Assembly (NCBI GenBank): GCA_019916065.1
Contig: CM034242.1
Coordinates: forward strand, 8,438,879-8,502,878
Origin: Vitellaria paradoxa
Taxonomy: Eukaryota > Streptophyta > Magnoliopsida > Ericales > Sapotaceae
Direction: 5' to 3'
DNA: 64,000 nt
The notes below the pieces were generated by a model, which saw only the letters and a program-made list of their open reading frames with translations, had not been told where the DNA came from and did not search any database. A program made the position numbers and the translations under genes. This document shows positions 10,795 to 25,700 of this stretch, in pieces. Every line of letters starts with the position of its first letter. The first letter of the stretch is position 1.

Positions 10795-13700
10795 ATGGAT
10801 TCTCAGGGAAACAACCTGTACGAGACGGCCTCGCAGCCGGACACCGGCACCGATGCCTACACCTTCCTCGAATTCAACACGCAGGGCGAGGACTTCGATT
10901 ACCCTGAGTTTCCGGAGCTCTCTCAGCCAATTCGCTCCTCTGTGTGGCCCACGCCTTCCGATTCCGTAACGGACGGTGCGGACCGGACAGATAGAGCCTC
11001 CTCCGATCACCAGTCCGATGCTTCTCCGGTCTCCGTTGCCTCTGGTAGTGGCGCGAAGGGGAGGGGAGGTGGCGGTGGTGGGGGGAGTAATCAGGCGACT
11101 GTTGTTGATGCTCTCGCGGCTGGGATGAGCGGTTTGAACTTCGAAGAGACTGCGGACGATGAGAACTACGAGTATGATAAGGGTGATTTCACCGAGCACG
11201 CTTGTCGGTACTGCGGGGTTGCAAACCCTGCGTGTGTTGTGAGGTGTAATGTGCCATCCTGTCGGAAATGGTTCTGCAATTCGCGGGGGAACACTTCAGG
11301 ATCGCATATCGTTAATCACCTGGTGAGTATATAACCACAATAAATCTCTCTGCCAGAAAATGGTCACATTTCGATCATGTATGCATGCGTGTATGCCCTA
11401 ATGTGGATATATATTTGATGGTGAAAATGCTATTGCTAAGAATGTATTTGGATTAGGAGTGACCAACAGGTTATAGCTTAATCAACCATAGATGGCTCCA
11501 CTAATTTCTTCTTTCTTCTGTGGAAGCACGTAGAATCAAAATTTTCCATTTAGGTGGGCACACACACTGTTTTCTTCACTTCTACCCTAATGAAATACCG
11601 TAAGAACCTTTAAAGGGAAATTTAGAATTACAGTAACTCTTGGGATTCTCTGGCTGAATTTAAGTCTCAAGTTCCCCCTCAATCCATATTTGACATTGAG
11701 TTATGGAAGATTAATGCAAGTATTTATCCTGCTTATACATGACCATGACTGTTTATCAAATATTGACCACTTGCTAAGAAACAAATTCATGAATTGATAA
11801 TGAAAATAAATTCTAATGAAAACAGCTATAACCATATTGAGTGCAAGAATTATGAAGAACCATGATATATTACTACTGCAAGAATGCCCAGGGAAAAAAA
11901 AAAAAACTGAGGTTGAAAAAAAATATAGTTAACACTTGGAAAGCAAAATTTCTCCCCTTGATTGAGTTGGATATCACTTAGGTGTTGTTTGTCTCTCCAA
12001 ATTACGGAACAATTATTTGCCAAGGAAGTAATTAACTTTATGGTTTGATATGATTCTCTTTGATGAATCTGCGCCATCAATGACTCTTCTAAAGTTATCA
12101 CGAGGAAAAATTATTTATTGTAGTGTGTTGATTGGGGTTTCCTCGTACCAATTATATGTCCCTAATAGGTACTTCTATGTGGATGCGAGGAATTCTTTGT
12201 TTATAAATCTGAAGCTAGAGTCCTCAAAACATGAAGGGAATCTTTTATGGTTACATTTTATGGTTCCAAAGCTGAGATAGTGTTTATTTCCTGGGTTACT
12301 TTAAGTTTCACTTGAATGATGCTGTTTATGGTGAAGTAGGTGAAACAATCCCATCTATACAACTGCAACAAGTTAATTGATCTTGTTGTGCGCTTGGGTC
12401 TGTTCTTGAGGGCCTTGAGTATATCAAACCTTGTTTGGAGTTTTTGTTGACTAGGGCTACATCTTTCAGTTTATCAGTTTATTTTATTGTGGTTTATCAG
12501 TTTGTTATGGTTTATGTGTTGGTGGTTGTGCAAATCATTTGTTTAATTGGAGCCTACAACTGTAGCCCCACCTTCTTGATAGGTGTTTTTTTTCATTCTA
12601 GGAAAGGGAGAAAATCATATAATGAGGAACCAAATTGTTGAGGAAGTCCTTAGATTGCTTGTGACAAGATTTTTTTTTTTTTAAGGTTAAATTGAGGATT
12701 AGATTTAGGAGAGATTTGATTTTGAAGTTTGCTAGTTTGGGGTCGAGGGTTTTGTTTATTTGTGTGTTTATTTTTTAAGTTCTCTTGCATCTCAATTTTT
12801 AATCCTTAATGATTGTCATTTTCCTCCGAGTGTTTATTTTTTAAGTTTTCTTGTATCTCAATTTTTAATCCTTAATGCTAGTCATTTTCCTCCTTGCTTC
12901 CACTTTATAATTTACTGTATTGACATGTATTTTTTTCAAATGAAAAAAAGAGTTTTATTAAGAAAAAGGCACTAAGACAATGCCAAAGAGCAAAACGTAT
13001 ACAAATCCACCCTTGGGCTAAACTGTCATATTCTCTGTAAATCTCAAAAAAGATGTCCCCCGCCCTCCAACTATACAAAGGGGAGACAAAATGACTCATA
13101 AACCTATACAAAGATAATTCTAACCCGTCAAAAATTCTCCTTTTTTTTTTCCTTTCCAAGTAAGCCAAAGGGGGGGGGGAGAAGAACAACTAAGGCCCTG
13201 TTGGAGTGTTGAAAGTTAGGGAAAACCTTTGAAAATCTCTAAAACTCTCTAACACATTTTGCCCTTCTTGTGCTTCGTGAAATTTCTATAAATTTATATC
13301 TATATTACAATTTGGCTCAGTTGATGGGACATTTATGTGTGTGTCAAACGGTGAGAGAGAGAGAGAGTGGGGGGAGGGGAAGTTGGGGGGATTGATGAGA
13401 GAGAGAGAGAGTGGGGGTGGGGCACGCCGGGGGTGGGGGTTAGGTGTGTCAGGAGGGGGTTTGGGGGGAGAGATGGAGAGAGAGAGAGAGGGGGGTTGGG
13501 TTTGTTGGGAGCAGGGAAGTTAATTTTTTTTTTCTTTTAAAAGTAAATTGAGTTTTTTTATTTGAATGGGAATTTTTTTAAAAGTAAATTAAATTTTTTT
13601 GTTTGAATTTATTAAATTTTTAAAAAATTTTTAAATTTTTTTAAAAGTAAATTAAATAAATAATAATTAATTTTGGTATATTTTTAACCATTGAATTTAT

Positions 13701-16700
13701 TTAATAGTTGTCTTTAGTTGTCTTTAATTTTTTCCTCTCCACTTTAGTTGTCTTTTTAGTCACTTTATATAAAAATATACTCTCTTATTTTCCTCCTCAC
13801 TTTTACACTATTTGTCTAATAAAAATAATTAATAATTAATTTTTCAAATATCAATCAAACTTTTTAAAAAATTTGTCAAAATATGTCAGCTTTTGAAATT
13901 ATTTTAAAAATTATTAGTAATTGTTATTTTTTAAATAATTTAAATTTAACATATTTTTAACCGTTGAATTTTTTTAATGGTCAAGATTAATTTTTATAAA
14001 AATTTTTTAAAATGTGATTACAAATTTTTTTATTTTTTCATTTTATATATTTTTTATTAATCACATTCATAAAAATGTTAACCGTTGAATTTTTTTAATG
14101 GTCAAGATTAATTTTTATAAAAATTTCAATCAAACTTTTTAAAAAATTTGTCAAAATCTGTCAGCTTTTGAAATTATTTTAAAAATTATTAGTAATTATT
14201 ATTTTTAAATAATTTAAATTTAGCATATTTTTAACTGTTGAATTTATTTAATGGTCAAGATTATTTTTTATAAAAATTTTTTAAAATGTGATTACAAATT
14301 TTTTTATTTTTTCATTTTATATATATTTTTATTAATTTTTTTAAAAGTTTTAAATTTTAGACGTGTTAATCACATTCATAAAAATGTTAATACTTGAATT
14401 TTTTTAATGGTCAAGATTAATTTTTATAAAAATTTTTTAAAATGTGATTACAAATTTTTTTATTTTTTCATTTTGTATATTTTTTATTAATTTTTAAAAA
14501 ATTTTAAATTTTAGACGTGTTAATCACATTCATAAAAATGTGAAAAAATTAAAAAAACTAACTTTTCGTTTATTTTTTTTTTATCTAAATAGATATTTTT
14601 ACTTAAATAGACATGAATTTTTAAATTTTTTTGAATGCGATTAATATACTTAAAATTTTTTTTGAATGCGATTAAGACAAAAAAGGTAAAAGAAAACTTT
14701 GAGACTAAATTGGGGGATTGACACTATCTACACAAAGATTGACACTATCTACACAAATTTTGCATTAGATAACAAAAGACAATTTTTATGAGGTAAAATA
14801 TTTTTTTGAAAAGCTACAATTACATCTATATAACAAAGTATTAGATAAAATGTTATTTTTTTTTTTTGTTTCTCAACGATTTTGCATTTGTTGGGTTAAT
14901 TATGAGATTATTCTTTTTCTATAACAACTGTGCATAAAATGGAAGTTAATTATTAAAGTGGTGAATTGTATAAATCAAGTAGCGGCTAAACAATTGTATA
15001 AATAATGCTTTCACGGACTCCTAGATTTGCAATTCTTTTAATCTTAATTTTTGATAATAAAAAATTTTATAATCATTTCATTATGAATTTCTTTTGTTAA
15101 TTATATGAGCGAGCGTCTTTAACATTTTTTTTAATTCTTTATCTCTCTCAAATTAATATTATCTCAAATTATTATTATTTTTAAATTCCATCAAATACTA
15201 ATGGAAATTGATTCTGGCAAAGCCTCAAAATTTTACATTCTACCAATATTTTGTTTGTTTGTCAATATTTACAACACATATAATAGTGTATTAATCTTTT
15301 ATAATTTAAAAAATTTTATTTTGATAAAAAACATTTACTTTTCATTTTTTTTTGGTGAACTAAGTTTTCACTTTATTTGAGAAAATTCTATATAAACAAT
15401 TATACTCAAAAAATTGAATAAAAAACAAAAGTAAAGAAAGGAGTACTTCACCAATTGTCTTCTATATTTCATTTTATTTTTTATTTTGTGATTTTTATTT
15501 TTACGATTATTTTTATAGCTTCTTACGTAAATTTGCTTTAGATTGTATCCAAGTTATTTTTACAATTTTTTATATAAATTTATTTTAATTACAAATTTAA
15601 ATTTAAATTTCTTTACAAGTCAAATTATGTTTCTGTGCCACTGGCACGGGTAATACCTAGTATATCTATATATCCCAACAAATTTTTACAAAACCCAATA
15701 AATTTTTTACAAATCCCAATAACATCTCTATAAATACGAAAAACTTTTCAAGACCTTTCAAAAAATTTTGACATAAAACTGTTCGAATGGACCCCAAAAA
15801 AAATGTTCAAACAGATTTTCTCTTCGAAAAGCTGACACAAAAGTAAAAAATGGCACTATTCATCTCTAAAAAAACGTGATTTGGTTGTTGCGCATCAAAA
15901 GCCAAAAAGTTACACAAATCACATTTTCCGTTGTTTTTTGACGTTCCAACACCTGCTAAGTTCTGCTTATCTCTTGATTCAAATTTTCATTCCCACCACA
16001 CATTTAGTAGAGACCATGTATCTCGTGGGAATACCCATTGGATGCCCAAGAAGGATAGTATCAGATCACATAAACTCTTGCTCCAGTTGCAATGAATAAA
16101 TAAATTTTCAATACATCCTTTCTGTTCTTTGCACAGGCCACATTTGTTTACTAGAACCTGCCCTCTTCTGATTAAATTATCAATGGTTGGGATTTTTCCC
16201 CAAGCCAAACACCACATAAAAAAGGAAACCCTGGGAGTCACCCTTGGTTTCCAGATCTTCCCCCACAAAAATGAGTCACCTCTGACTATCTCCAAAGTCT
16301 TATAGTTGGAATTACTTTGAATGATCCTGACTTGGTGAGATTCCACTGGAGAACATCTTCCCCATCCTTGACCTTAACCTGCTGGACAAATTGCAAATGA
16401 GCGACGAATCTTTCGACCTCCGAATCTTGTAGATTTCTCCTTTGGGGAATATTCCATACTCTGCCATTGATTTCTATACATGTCGACACTGAACCTTCCT
16501 TGTCTCTAGCCAAATCGAACATGTCATGAAAAAGCTCCTTAACCTTTCCATCCAGTGACCATTTGGAATTATATATTTTGATTCTGTCCCCTTTGCCCAC
16601 TTGCTAAACCAAGTTTTCACTGAACTGGTCCCAATACTTCCTTATTCTTTTCCATAAACAAATGACATAAGCAACATTGACCAGTTTAGAGTTCCAGCTA

Positions 16701-19700
16701 CCCCACTCAAGCCCATATTTAGTAGCAATGACATTTGACCATAGCCATTCTCTTTCCTTAGTAAATCTTCACAACCATTTACATAGCAGTGCCACATTAA
16801 ACTTGTCCGGATTTAGGACCACTCTGCCTTGTAGGTGCACTATCTTCCAATCCTCCAATGGGTATTTGAACCCATCACCACCTCCTTCCCACAAAAAATC
16901 CCTGTGCTACTTTTCCAAACGCCTTAATACTGACTTAGGAACTACAAATAGGAACATGAAATAGGTCAAGATGCTCTAAAGTGTAACTCTTGCTCTTTCA
17001 GATAAGTATTTCAACTTCCAACCTGTTAGCCTTTTTTAAAATTCGTCAATGACCCCCTCCCTCACCTGTTTGGCCTTATGAGTTGCCCCAAAGGTAAACC
17101 TAAATATGAACCAGGGAGTGGGCCCACTTTGCGCCTTATTACTGCTTCTGCATCCTCTCCTCTTCTCCTACTTGGATTGTTTCTGCCTTTCCCAGGTTTA
17201 TTGTAATGTTATTAGTACAATCTATTGATGTGTGAATTTTAGATTTCATAGTTATGATTGAATGCCATGGACGTGTGAATTTTAGATTTCATAGTTCTGA
17301 TTGTTGAATGCCATGGCTTAGTAGTAGTTCTTATTGTATTCTCTCTCTCTGCGTGCGCGCGCGAATGTGCGCTAAAACAAGCCTAAAATATTTTGGAATA
17401 AATTGGATGTTCCTGTTTACTATTTTTCTAAATTAGGGGGCATTTGGAGTGACCAAAATTGAGATAAAGTGAAATAATTTGTGGGTTCTTATTCGTGCAG
17501 TGAGATAAAAAGTGAATAACTTTTAAAGGTTTTAAGAGGTCTTTAGAGTTTTTCAGCATTTTTTAGTACACCAAACGCTTCATTAATGTGTAATATTATT
17601 GTTCTTTGTAGGTTCGAGCTAAACACAAAGAAGTTTGTCTTCATAAAGATAGTCCACTGGGAGAAACAATCCTTGAATGTTACAATTGTGGATGCCGAAA
17701 TGTTTTCCTTCTTGGGTTCATCTCTGCCAAGACAGAGAGTGTAGTTGTTCTTTTGTGCAGGGAGCCTTGTCTTAGTGTCAATGCATTGAAGGACATGAAT
17801 TGGGACTTGAGTCAGTGGTGTCCCCTTATTGATGATAGATGTTTTCTGCAGTGGCTTGTCAAGGTTGGTATTTTTTTCTTGCCGGGTCAGTTCTGTTCTC
17901 TGTAACATATTATTTACTTCCCAGAGTATCTAACCTTTTATTACCTTGCAGGTCCCATCTGAACAGGAGCAGTTGAGGGCACGCCAAATCAGTGCTCAAC
18001 AAATAAATAAGGTTGAAGAACTCTGGAAGACTAATCCTGATGCTACCCTTGAAGATCTTGAAAAACCTGGTGTGGATGATGAACCACAGACTGTTGCCTT
18101 GAAGTATGAAGATGCATATCAGGTGCCTATTTTGGGAACTCTGAGCTTTAGCTATGAATTGCTGTTGCACATGTTACGATCTTGTCACAGCATGAGAAAG
18201 CTTTGGAGGAGTTGTAACTATGCACGTAAATCTGTTTTTGCTAACAAGTTTATTGTTTATGTATTTCCTATTGCAGTATCAGAATGTGTTCGCACCACTT
18301 ATCAAACTTGAAGCTGATTATGATAAAGTATGTATGATATTTTCCAATTTAATTTGGTTTTTATCCCTCTTCTGATTTTCCAACATCATTTTCTCCTTTT
18401 TTATTTTTATTTTTTGGGCTGAATTTTTTTTCTTTTTTTTTTTTTTGAGATGAATAAAAGAACTTATCTAAGAAGAAAAAGGTGAAGGCATTAAGAAAAT
18501 GCCACTGTGTGGTTACAAAAGAGTCCCTTAACTATACCCTCAACGGCTCATGTTCTCAACGAAGTTAAATGACGAATATAAATTTGGCTCTATGCCCCCT
18601 TCACCCATCTGTACAAACAAGACACTAATAGGTTTTTAATTCTGTGGATAAGCATCTTGATCCCTTGGAAAGTCCTTCTGTTTCTCTCTTTCCAAATGAT
18701 CCAAAAAAACACAAAAATGGGATATTTTCCTAGCAGCTCTTCTAGTTGGGCATAGAAAACAATCCCACCAAAGCATAAAAAAACTCCTGATTTCTGTAGG
18801 GAAGCACCATTTCGCCCAAAAACTGGAAAGCAACAAATCTGCAACTCCTCTGACCATCAGCAATGATTGAATAGGTGATTACTAGATTAATCCTTGCATA
18901 CACACAAAGTGCATCTATTAATCAAAACGTGCCCTCCTAAACGAAAATTATCCAAGGTAACCTTTCATCAAGCACCATACAAAAAAGCTACTTTGGGAGT
19001 CGGCCTACCATCCAAAATCTTAAATCATGGGAAAACTCTGCTCTCTTGCCATTCGCTAAAAACCTGTAGTAAGATTTCACATCAAACTCATCCCTTTTAG
19101 AACACACCCAAGACACTGAATGTTCTCCCCCACTCAAATCTTGTGGTGTCCAGAAGTTCCATGAGCTGAACAAAGCTCTAGCTCTCAGTCCTGAAGATTT
19201 CTTCTCAAATTCGTGTTCCATCCCACATCTTGGCCTTGGGCTCCCCTATACTCTGCTATAGATGCATCTTTGTTGGCTGACAAGTTGAAGATATAGGGAA
19301 ACAAATCCATTAGTCCACCTTCCTCATTCCATCTGTGCCTCCAGAAATGTATCTTGCACCCCCCCTTTCCCGACTTTCCATACTAGATGATTATTGCAGT
19401 TAGGCCATCTTTTCTGCTATCTTTCCTGAGGCTTGTCCCAGATGAATTGGAGCAACTAGCAGAACTCCACTCATTCCTATACTTAGATGCTATCACCTTC
19501 TACCTAAGTCTATTCCCTTCTTTTGCATGTCTCCAAGGCCACTTTCCTAGCAAAGGTACGTTAAAAATTCTTGGATTCCTAACTCCAAGACCTCCCTCTG
19601 GTGTTGGGAGGCACACTACATTCCAGTCTTCCAAATGATATTTGAACTCTTGCCCCTTGCCTCCCCAGAGATCATCCCTTTGAAGCTTCTCCAAACGCTT

Positions 19701-22700
19701 CACCGCTGAAATTGAGACTCTGAATAATGACACTAAATAGGTAGGTATGCTAGAAAGATTGCTTTTGGTCAAAGTCACCCTAAAAAGGAGGTACTTCTGA
19801 ACTCGATCAATCACACCATTCCAAACTTAGCCTTCAAAGATGCCCCAAGTAGGAGCCCTAGATAATGGGATGGGAGATGTTTGACTTTGCACCCTGACAT
19901 TGTCACCAAATTTGAATCTAATATGATCTCGTGCCTCATTAGTTATTTCAGTTCTAGTCCTTTTTCCTTTACCCCCCCCCCCCTTTTTTTTTCCTTTCCC
20001 ACTCTTAATCAACCAATGGTATTAAAACTCTTCTTATTCAAAAGTGAGGTGTAATTAGATATTTCGTGCTTTGTGAATTTTACTTTTTGCAGATGATGAA
20101 AGAATCTCAAAGCAAAGACAATGTTACAATTCGGTGGGATATTGGTCTCAACAAGAAGCGCATTGCATATTTTGTTTTTCCAAAGGTGCTTTAATATCTT
20201 GGTTTTGGTCCTTACTTCTATTTTGCAGTTTCAATTATAGTTGCATACTTATTTAAAAAAAAAAAATTACATTTGCATCAACTTTTTACTTTATTGAGTC
20301 CCGACTTGTTAGTTTTCATTGATTTTTTTTTTCAAAATCTTTTGGTATTAAAGATGGAAATAAACTTTATTTTGTTGCAGGAAGATAATGAGTTGCGGCT
20401 CGTACCTGGTGATGAGTTGCGGCTACGTTATTCAGGAGATGCGGCTCATCCTGCTTGGCAGTCAGTAGGACATGTGGTAATTGTTCTTCTTCTTGAGTTG
20501 TCAGTTTATTCCTTTTTCTCATCTTTAGTTCCTGAATGTTGATTCAATTTCTCTTGAAGGATTTTTTTATTGAGACATTGTTAAGCAAACAGATGTCTTG
20601 TTTTTTTTTTTTTTTTTTTTTTTTCATTTGGAAGAGATTCTTGGAATGTGGATGCATTTATGGATGCTATGACGGATTAATTTGTTGTTTCAGATAAAAT
20701 TAACTGCACAAGAGGAGGTTGCTCTTGAGCTTCGTGCTAGTCAGGTAGCTTGTTTATGGACTTTGTACCTTCTGCTTGGTTTGGGTGACAACTGTTGGCA
20801 CATCTTATTGTGTTATTGTTAATGTTTCTGCAGGGAGTTCCTGTTGATGTGAACCATGGTTTTAGTGTTGATTTTGTGTGGAAGAGCACCAGTTTTGATC
20901 GGATGCAAGGTGCAATGAAAACTTTTGCAGTGGATGAAACAAGTGTCAGCGGGTGGGTTTGCTGCTATATATTATACTAATTTTTGTGTCAACTCTTTCT
21001 AAGACTCTAAAATGATAGAATTCATTACTAACCTACGGCAAGAGGCAACACCTTAACAGCCCCTTGCATATATCTTTTCCTATTGTATATTTTCAACTTG
21101 GATCTTTCATAGTTTACAGTTACTATTGTCTCTAGGAGGTGTGGGGGGAATGAACAGTTGATGTGATACTTCAAACATATTACGTAAAAAATATTGATTT
21201 TAATTTAGCTGGAGCTTGCACTTTGTTTGTGTTGCATACCACAATATTTCTCCTTGTGTGCATTTAGTTATTTTATTTTTGTTCTCTATATTGTCGCTTG
21301 GTAAAACTTCTCTTACGTAAGCTGGTTACATCTTAGAAATGGACAATAAACTGAGAACTCCCATTTATATTATGATATTGATCAATTAACCTTCAGCATT
21401 TTGTGCAAGTTGGCTACAGGTCAAAGTTAATTAAATCAGATTAAACTATTGGAGTGCTGCTTGCGCTCTCCCCTGTTTGCTAACTTATGTAGAATATCTG
21501 CTCAGGCTGGGCTTTGACTTGCAATGTTGCTAGTTCGGCGAATGTGATTCATGCCTGAATTTTTTTTTTCCCTGGACTTGTCCGATAGCAGGCATTGCTA
21601 TGTGTACCAAAATATTAATGAGCATGTCTATTATTGGTCAACCTGACCTGCTTTGTGTCCTCGATTCTTGTTGAAAGTTTGTGATTTTCTGTTGTCTGCA
21701 GCTGAATTCTTAGTTGAGTGAGTTTGTTTTGTTTAAATGCTTCCTTTGTGCAGGTACATTTATCATCACTTATTGGGCCATGAGGTCGAGGTTCAGATGG
21801 TCCGTAATGCGTTGCCTCGTCGTTTTGGTGCACCTGGCCTGCCAGAGCTTAATGCATCTCAAGTGAGTTATCTTATCTTGACTTATTCTCTTCATTTATA
21901 GTAGTTAAATTCTGTGCTGTAATTAATGTGTATCTTATCTTGCCTTGTTCTCTTTTCATTTATATGTGGGAAATTTTGGAATCTTTTGTTGGGTATGTCT
22001 GGTAATTCCTAATGTTGTTTCAATTAGACATGATTGTGAAAATGCTTGCAAGATGAGCAGTAACCTTGCTTTCACGGTTAATTTGGAAGTGGAAGCTTAG
22101 GAGAGGAAAAGACATTGTTAATGAGAGAAAAGAAAAGAAGAGAGATGATAATAGTTTTCTTTCCAACTGCTTGAGAGTTTAGGAGAGAAAACATTGTGAT
22201 TTTCTTTCTCTTTGCGATGTGATACAAGAATAAATTTAAGCCAAGTAGAGAAGAAATTGCCGCGATAGAGAGAGAGATAGAGGGAGGGAGGGGGCAGAGA
22301 GCGAGAGAGGGGGGGAGAGAGAGAGATAGATAGGAGGGAAAAGGAGAAATCAGCTCACAAGCTTCATTTTCAATATCAATGTCATAATATTCAAGCATAA
22401 CAACTCAAGCAAAAATTTTGAAATGTATATGCAGCTATTAGATGGTCTAAGAGTCACCTAGGGCAATCCAATAGCCAAGGACCTCTATGGCTCACAACCT
22501 GCCTAAATCCTCACAAACATAAATACAAGACAATTCAATACCATGAATCCATCTTGATGTCCCCACACCTTGTGAGTTTAGAGGAAATAAAAGGAAAAGA
22601 AAGTTTGTCGTTACTTTATCATTGCAGCCTCTGACTTGCTTGTATGCTCCACATTGTAACGTTGTAGGAAATAATTCTAAACGGAAAGAGATGCTTGCGT

Positions 22701-25700
22701 TCTATTAATATTGCAATGTAAATATAGGTAGATACAGAGTGTTCCTTTGTCAAGGGATGATTTCTTTCTTTTTTTCTTTTTTTTTAATGATGCAATAAAA
22801 ATATATAGAGTGAAGCTATTTCAATGAGTAGGGAGGAGGAAAAAAGTTGTCGTGATGAAAGAAGCTTGAGGCTCAGTAGTTTATTTAGTCCTTGGACATG
22901 CATGTAATTTTTTACTTTGTTCCTTATTTGATGGTAAAATATGGTATTATAAAAAGTTTCACCAGTTAACTTCTCTCTCTCCATTTCTGTCAAATTTTGG
23001 ACTGATGCAGATTTTGGGATTTTGAGGCTTTTTTCCTTTACATTTCTGTTCTTTTCTTCCCTCATAAAATTTTGAAGGACATATTCTCACATCATTTCCT
23101 TTCTTTTATTTTCTTTCCATTTGACCCTATCCAAATGGACTGTTAGAGCTGCTTGGGCAACTGTCCACACTTTCTTTCATCCCTGACTTCTCTTACACGA
23201 ATGCTAAAAAATGAAGGTAGAAAATGTGTTAGTCGGCTTGCATTTTTCAGTAGCTTGGTTTATGTGATGAAAATGATGAACAGTTATGAGAAATTGTCTC
23301 AATGTCATATATTTAGATATTTGAGGCTTGCTTGGCATCTAGAGTATTTATATATTTACATGTTATTCGCCCAATGTTCTTTATGCATGGTAAATGTCTT
23401 TCTTGTGCTGGTGACATTTTTCCCCATTTTTAGGGTTTATTATATTTTGGCATTGTTTCTAAAGCTTTTGATCTTTGTCATCTGCTGATAGGTCTTTGCT
23501 GTAAAAAGTGTCCTTCAAAAGCCAATAAGTTTGATTCAAGGTCCACCTGGCACCGGAAAAACTGTGACTTCTGCAGCAATTGTATATCATATGGCTAAAC
23601 AAGGCCAGGGACAGGTAAATTTACTCATTTTTTTTATTAATATTATATTTGATTACATGCCTTCATTTTTTGGAGAATTTTTCCTATCAGGTTTTGGTTT
23701 GTGCTCCAAGTAATGTGGCCGTTGATCAGCTAGCTGAAAAGATCAGTGCGACAGGATTGAAGGTATGTAAATTACTTGGTCAACAATAAAGCCATGTCTA
23801 TGGTAGTATGAGCTTTGGTTATTTCATTTCATCGTGGTACCTGGTTTTTTTGATACATGTACCTGGATGGTGTCAGGCATTTTGTGCATAATATGTTCAA
23901 TGCTAGCTGAAGATATGGCAGGGACTGTACTGAGCTGAGCCAAATAATTGGCTATTTGGGCTCTGAGACAGTTTGAGAATGTGTTTGTTGGTTTATCTTG
24001 AACTTGGCATAAACGGATAAACTCCAGTATCTGTGCTCAAGATCTGCTTGCATGATTTTGGATAAAGATGAGCCTGAGGAGCAGCTTCCCTTGTGATGGC
24101 TTCTCTTTTGTTGACAGCTTAAGAGTTCCCAAGTTTGGTTGAAATTTTTGCTTATTCTTATTTTAATGTTGCCATGGTAAAGATGGCATTGGAAAAAAAT
24201 AAAGTTCAATAAGATGTGCAGGAAGTGGAATTTAGAAGGGTAGGGCACATGTATTTTTGGAAAGTAGCCTATATGTTTGCTGTTGCCGCATATGATCAAA
24301 TGCTTAAATCCTTATTTGGGTGGTATTGCAGGTATTTGATTTTCCCTTTTACATTGACGTGTGATTTTTTCCCCTATTTTCAAATAAACCAGGTCGTTAG
24401 GCTGTGTGCCAAATCAAGGGAAGCTGTAAGTTCTCCTGTTGAGCATTTAACCCTTCACTATCAGGTCTGTTTACTTATTTATTATCTGAATATTTTTGTT
24501 GCATACTGTTTTTTTATATCTTCTGTGTTTTGAGCATTATGCATCTTACATTGTTTTACTGCAGGTTCGGCATCTGGACACGTCTGAGAAAAGTGAACTC
24601 CACAAGTTACAGCAACTGAAAGATGAACAAGGTGAGATATGGGGATGTAATCAGGAATCACCATTTACCTGTGGTTGTGATGGTTTTTTTTATTGAACTT
24701 GTTTATATCGACGGGCTCGTTTCTCATCATGTCTGATCATGTTTTGCTATTGGCCTCCCAATCAGGCAGATTAAGCCAAGCTTGGGTGTGACCGATCTTA
24801 AGCCAAAGTAAATATATGTTTCTTGAACCTAAGCTCAGCTCACTGGAGCACGGGGTCTCTTACCCAAACTCAGCCCAAATTGTTCCATGGGGCCTTGGGA
24901 TAAACTATGACGCGCTTAGGCAATTCCTGTTATGGTAGAGCATTGTAAAGTAACTTGACAGGCATATTTTAATTAATGGTGTGATTCACTAGTTATGGAA
25001 GTTTGTTTTGGTAGGTTGTTTAGAATAGCTCGAAAAGAGAAGTGTTTGGTAAACATTTTGGAAGAGGGAAAACCAAGTAATACAATGCTTGGGGCAAAAG
25101 AAGAAAAATGAAGTTCTATTGCATTTATTTATTTTTCATAAATAGTCCAAAAATAAATAAATTTCTAAAATAAGCCCTCATTTTCCCTTATTTTCTTAAT
25201 TCAGTCAAAATATTTCAAAGGCAGTATATAAATATGAAAATTCATTGAAAATTTATGAAAATCTAATAATAAATTGATGATTTATGCTTTTGGTATATTA
25301 TATTATACTTTTATCAGCTTCGTAAATGTATGGAAATCTAATAAGAAATTGATAATTTGTTCTTTCGGTATATTATACTATATTTTATTGTGTTTTTACT
25401 ATGTTTCGATAGAAATATCGGAATTATTATTCTACGATCATTTTGTGTAGGTCACCTAAGAAAAAGAAAAATTTGAGCCGTTTTGGTGGAAAAGAAATGA
25501 TATTCTATTTTTTGGATTTATGAGACAATTGATTAACACGTCCAAAAATAAAAATAAAAAATTAAACTAAATTCTTGCTCAACTCAAGGGATTTGCATTA
25601 ATGTTGGTTTTTCTTTTTTACTTATACAGGAGAATTATCCAGCAGTGATGAGAAAAAATATAAAGCTCTGAAGCGAGCAACAGAGAGGGAGATATCTCAG

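Larger units (their letters stand above)
10795..18122 (+). other. UPF1: UPF1 exons 1-3: N-terminus and Cys/His (CH) domain
   Basis: Exons 10795-11322, 17612-17863, 17952-18122 (residues 1-317). After an acidic and Gly-rich leader (eight-Gly run near residue 90), zinc ligands of the CH domain appear from Cys137: CRYC, CVVRC, CRKWFC, then HIVNH at 171-175, and in exon 2 CYNCGCR and CREPC. In the family this domain binds UPF2 and restrains the helicase until UPF2 docks. The start ATG is the first in a long open frame and gives the expected MDSQ-type plant N-terminus. Confidence 0.93.

Noticed and set aside
10723..11199. 158-codon minus-strand frame over UPF1 exon 1
   Set aside because: Shadow of the GC-rich UPF1 first exon; no domain and no homologous pattern.
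13335..13523. Gly/Glu/Arg-rich 62-codon frame
   Set aside because: Pure microsatellite translation in UPF1 intron 1.
24496..24696. Longer frame through UPF1 exon 13 into its intron
   Set aside because: Read-through of the splice donor at 24632; exon borders on both sides keep the UPF1 phase.
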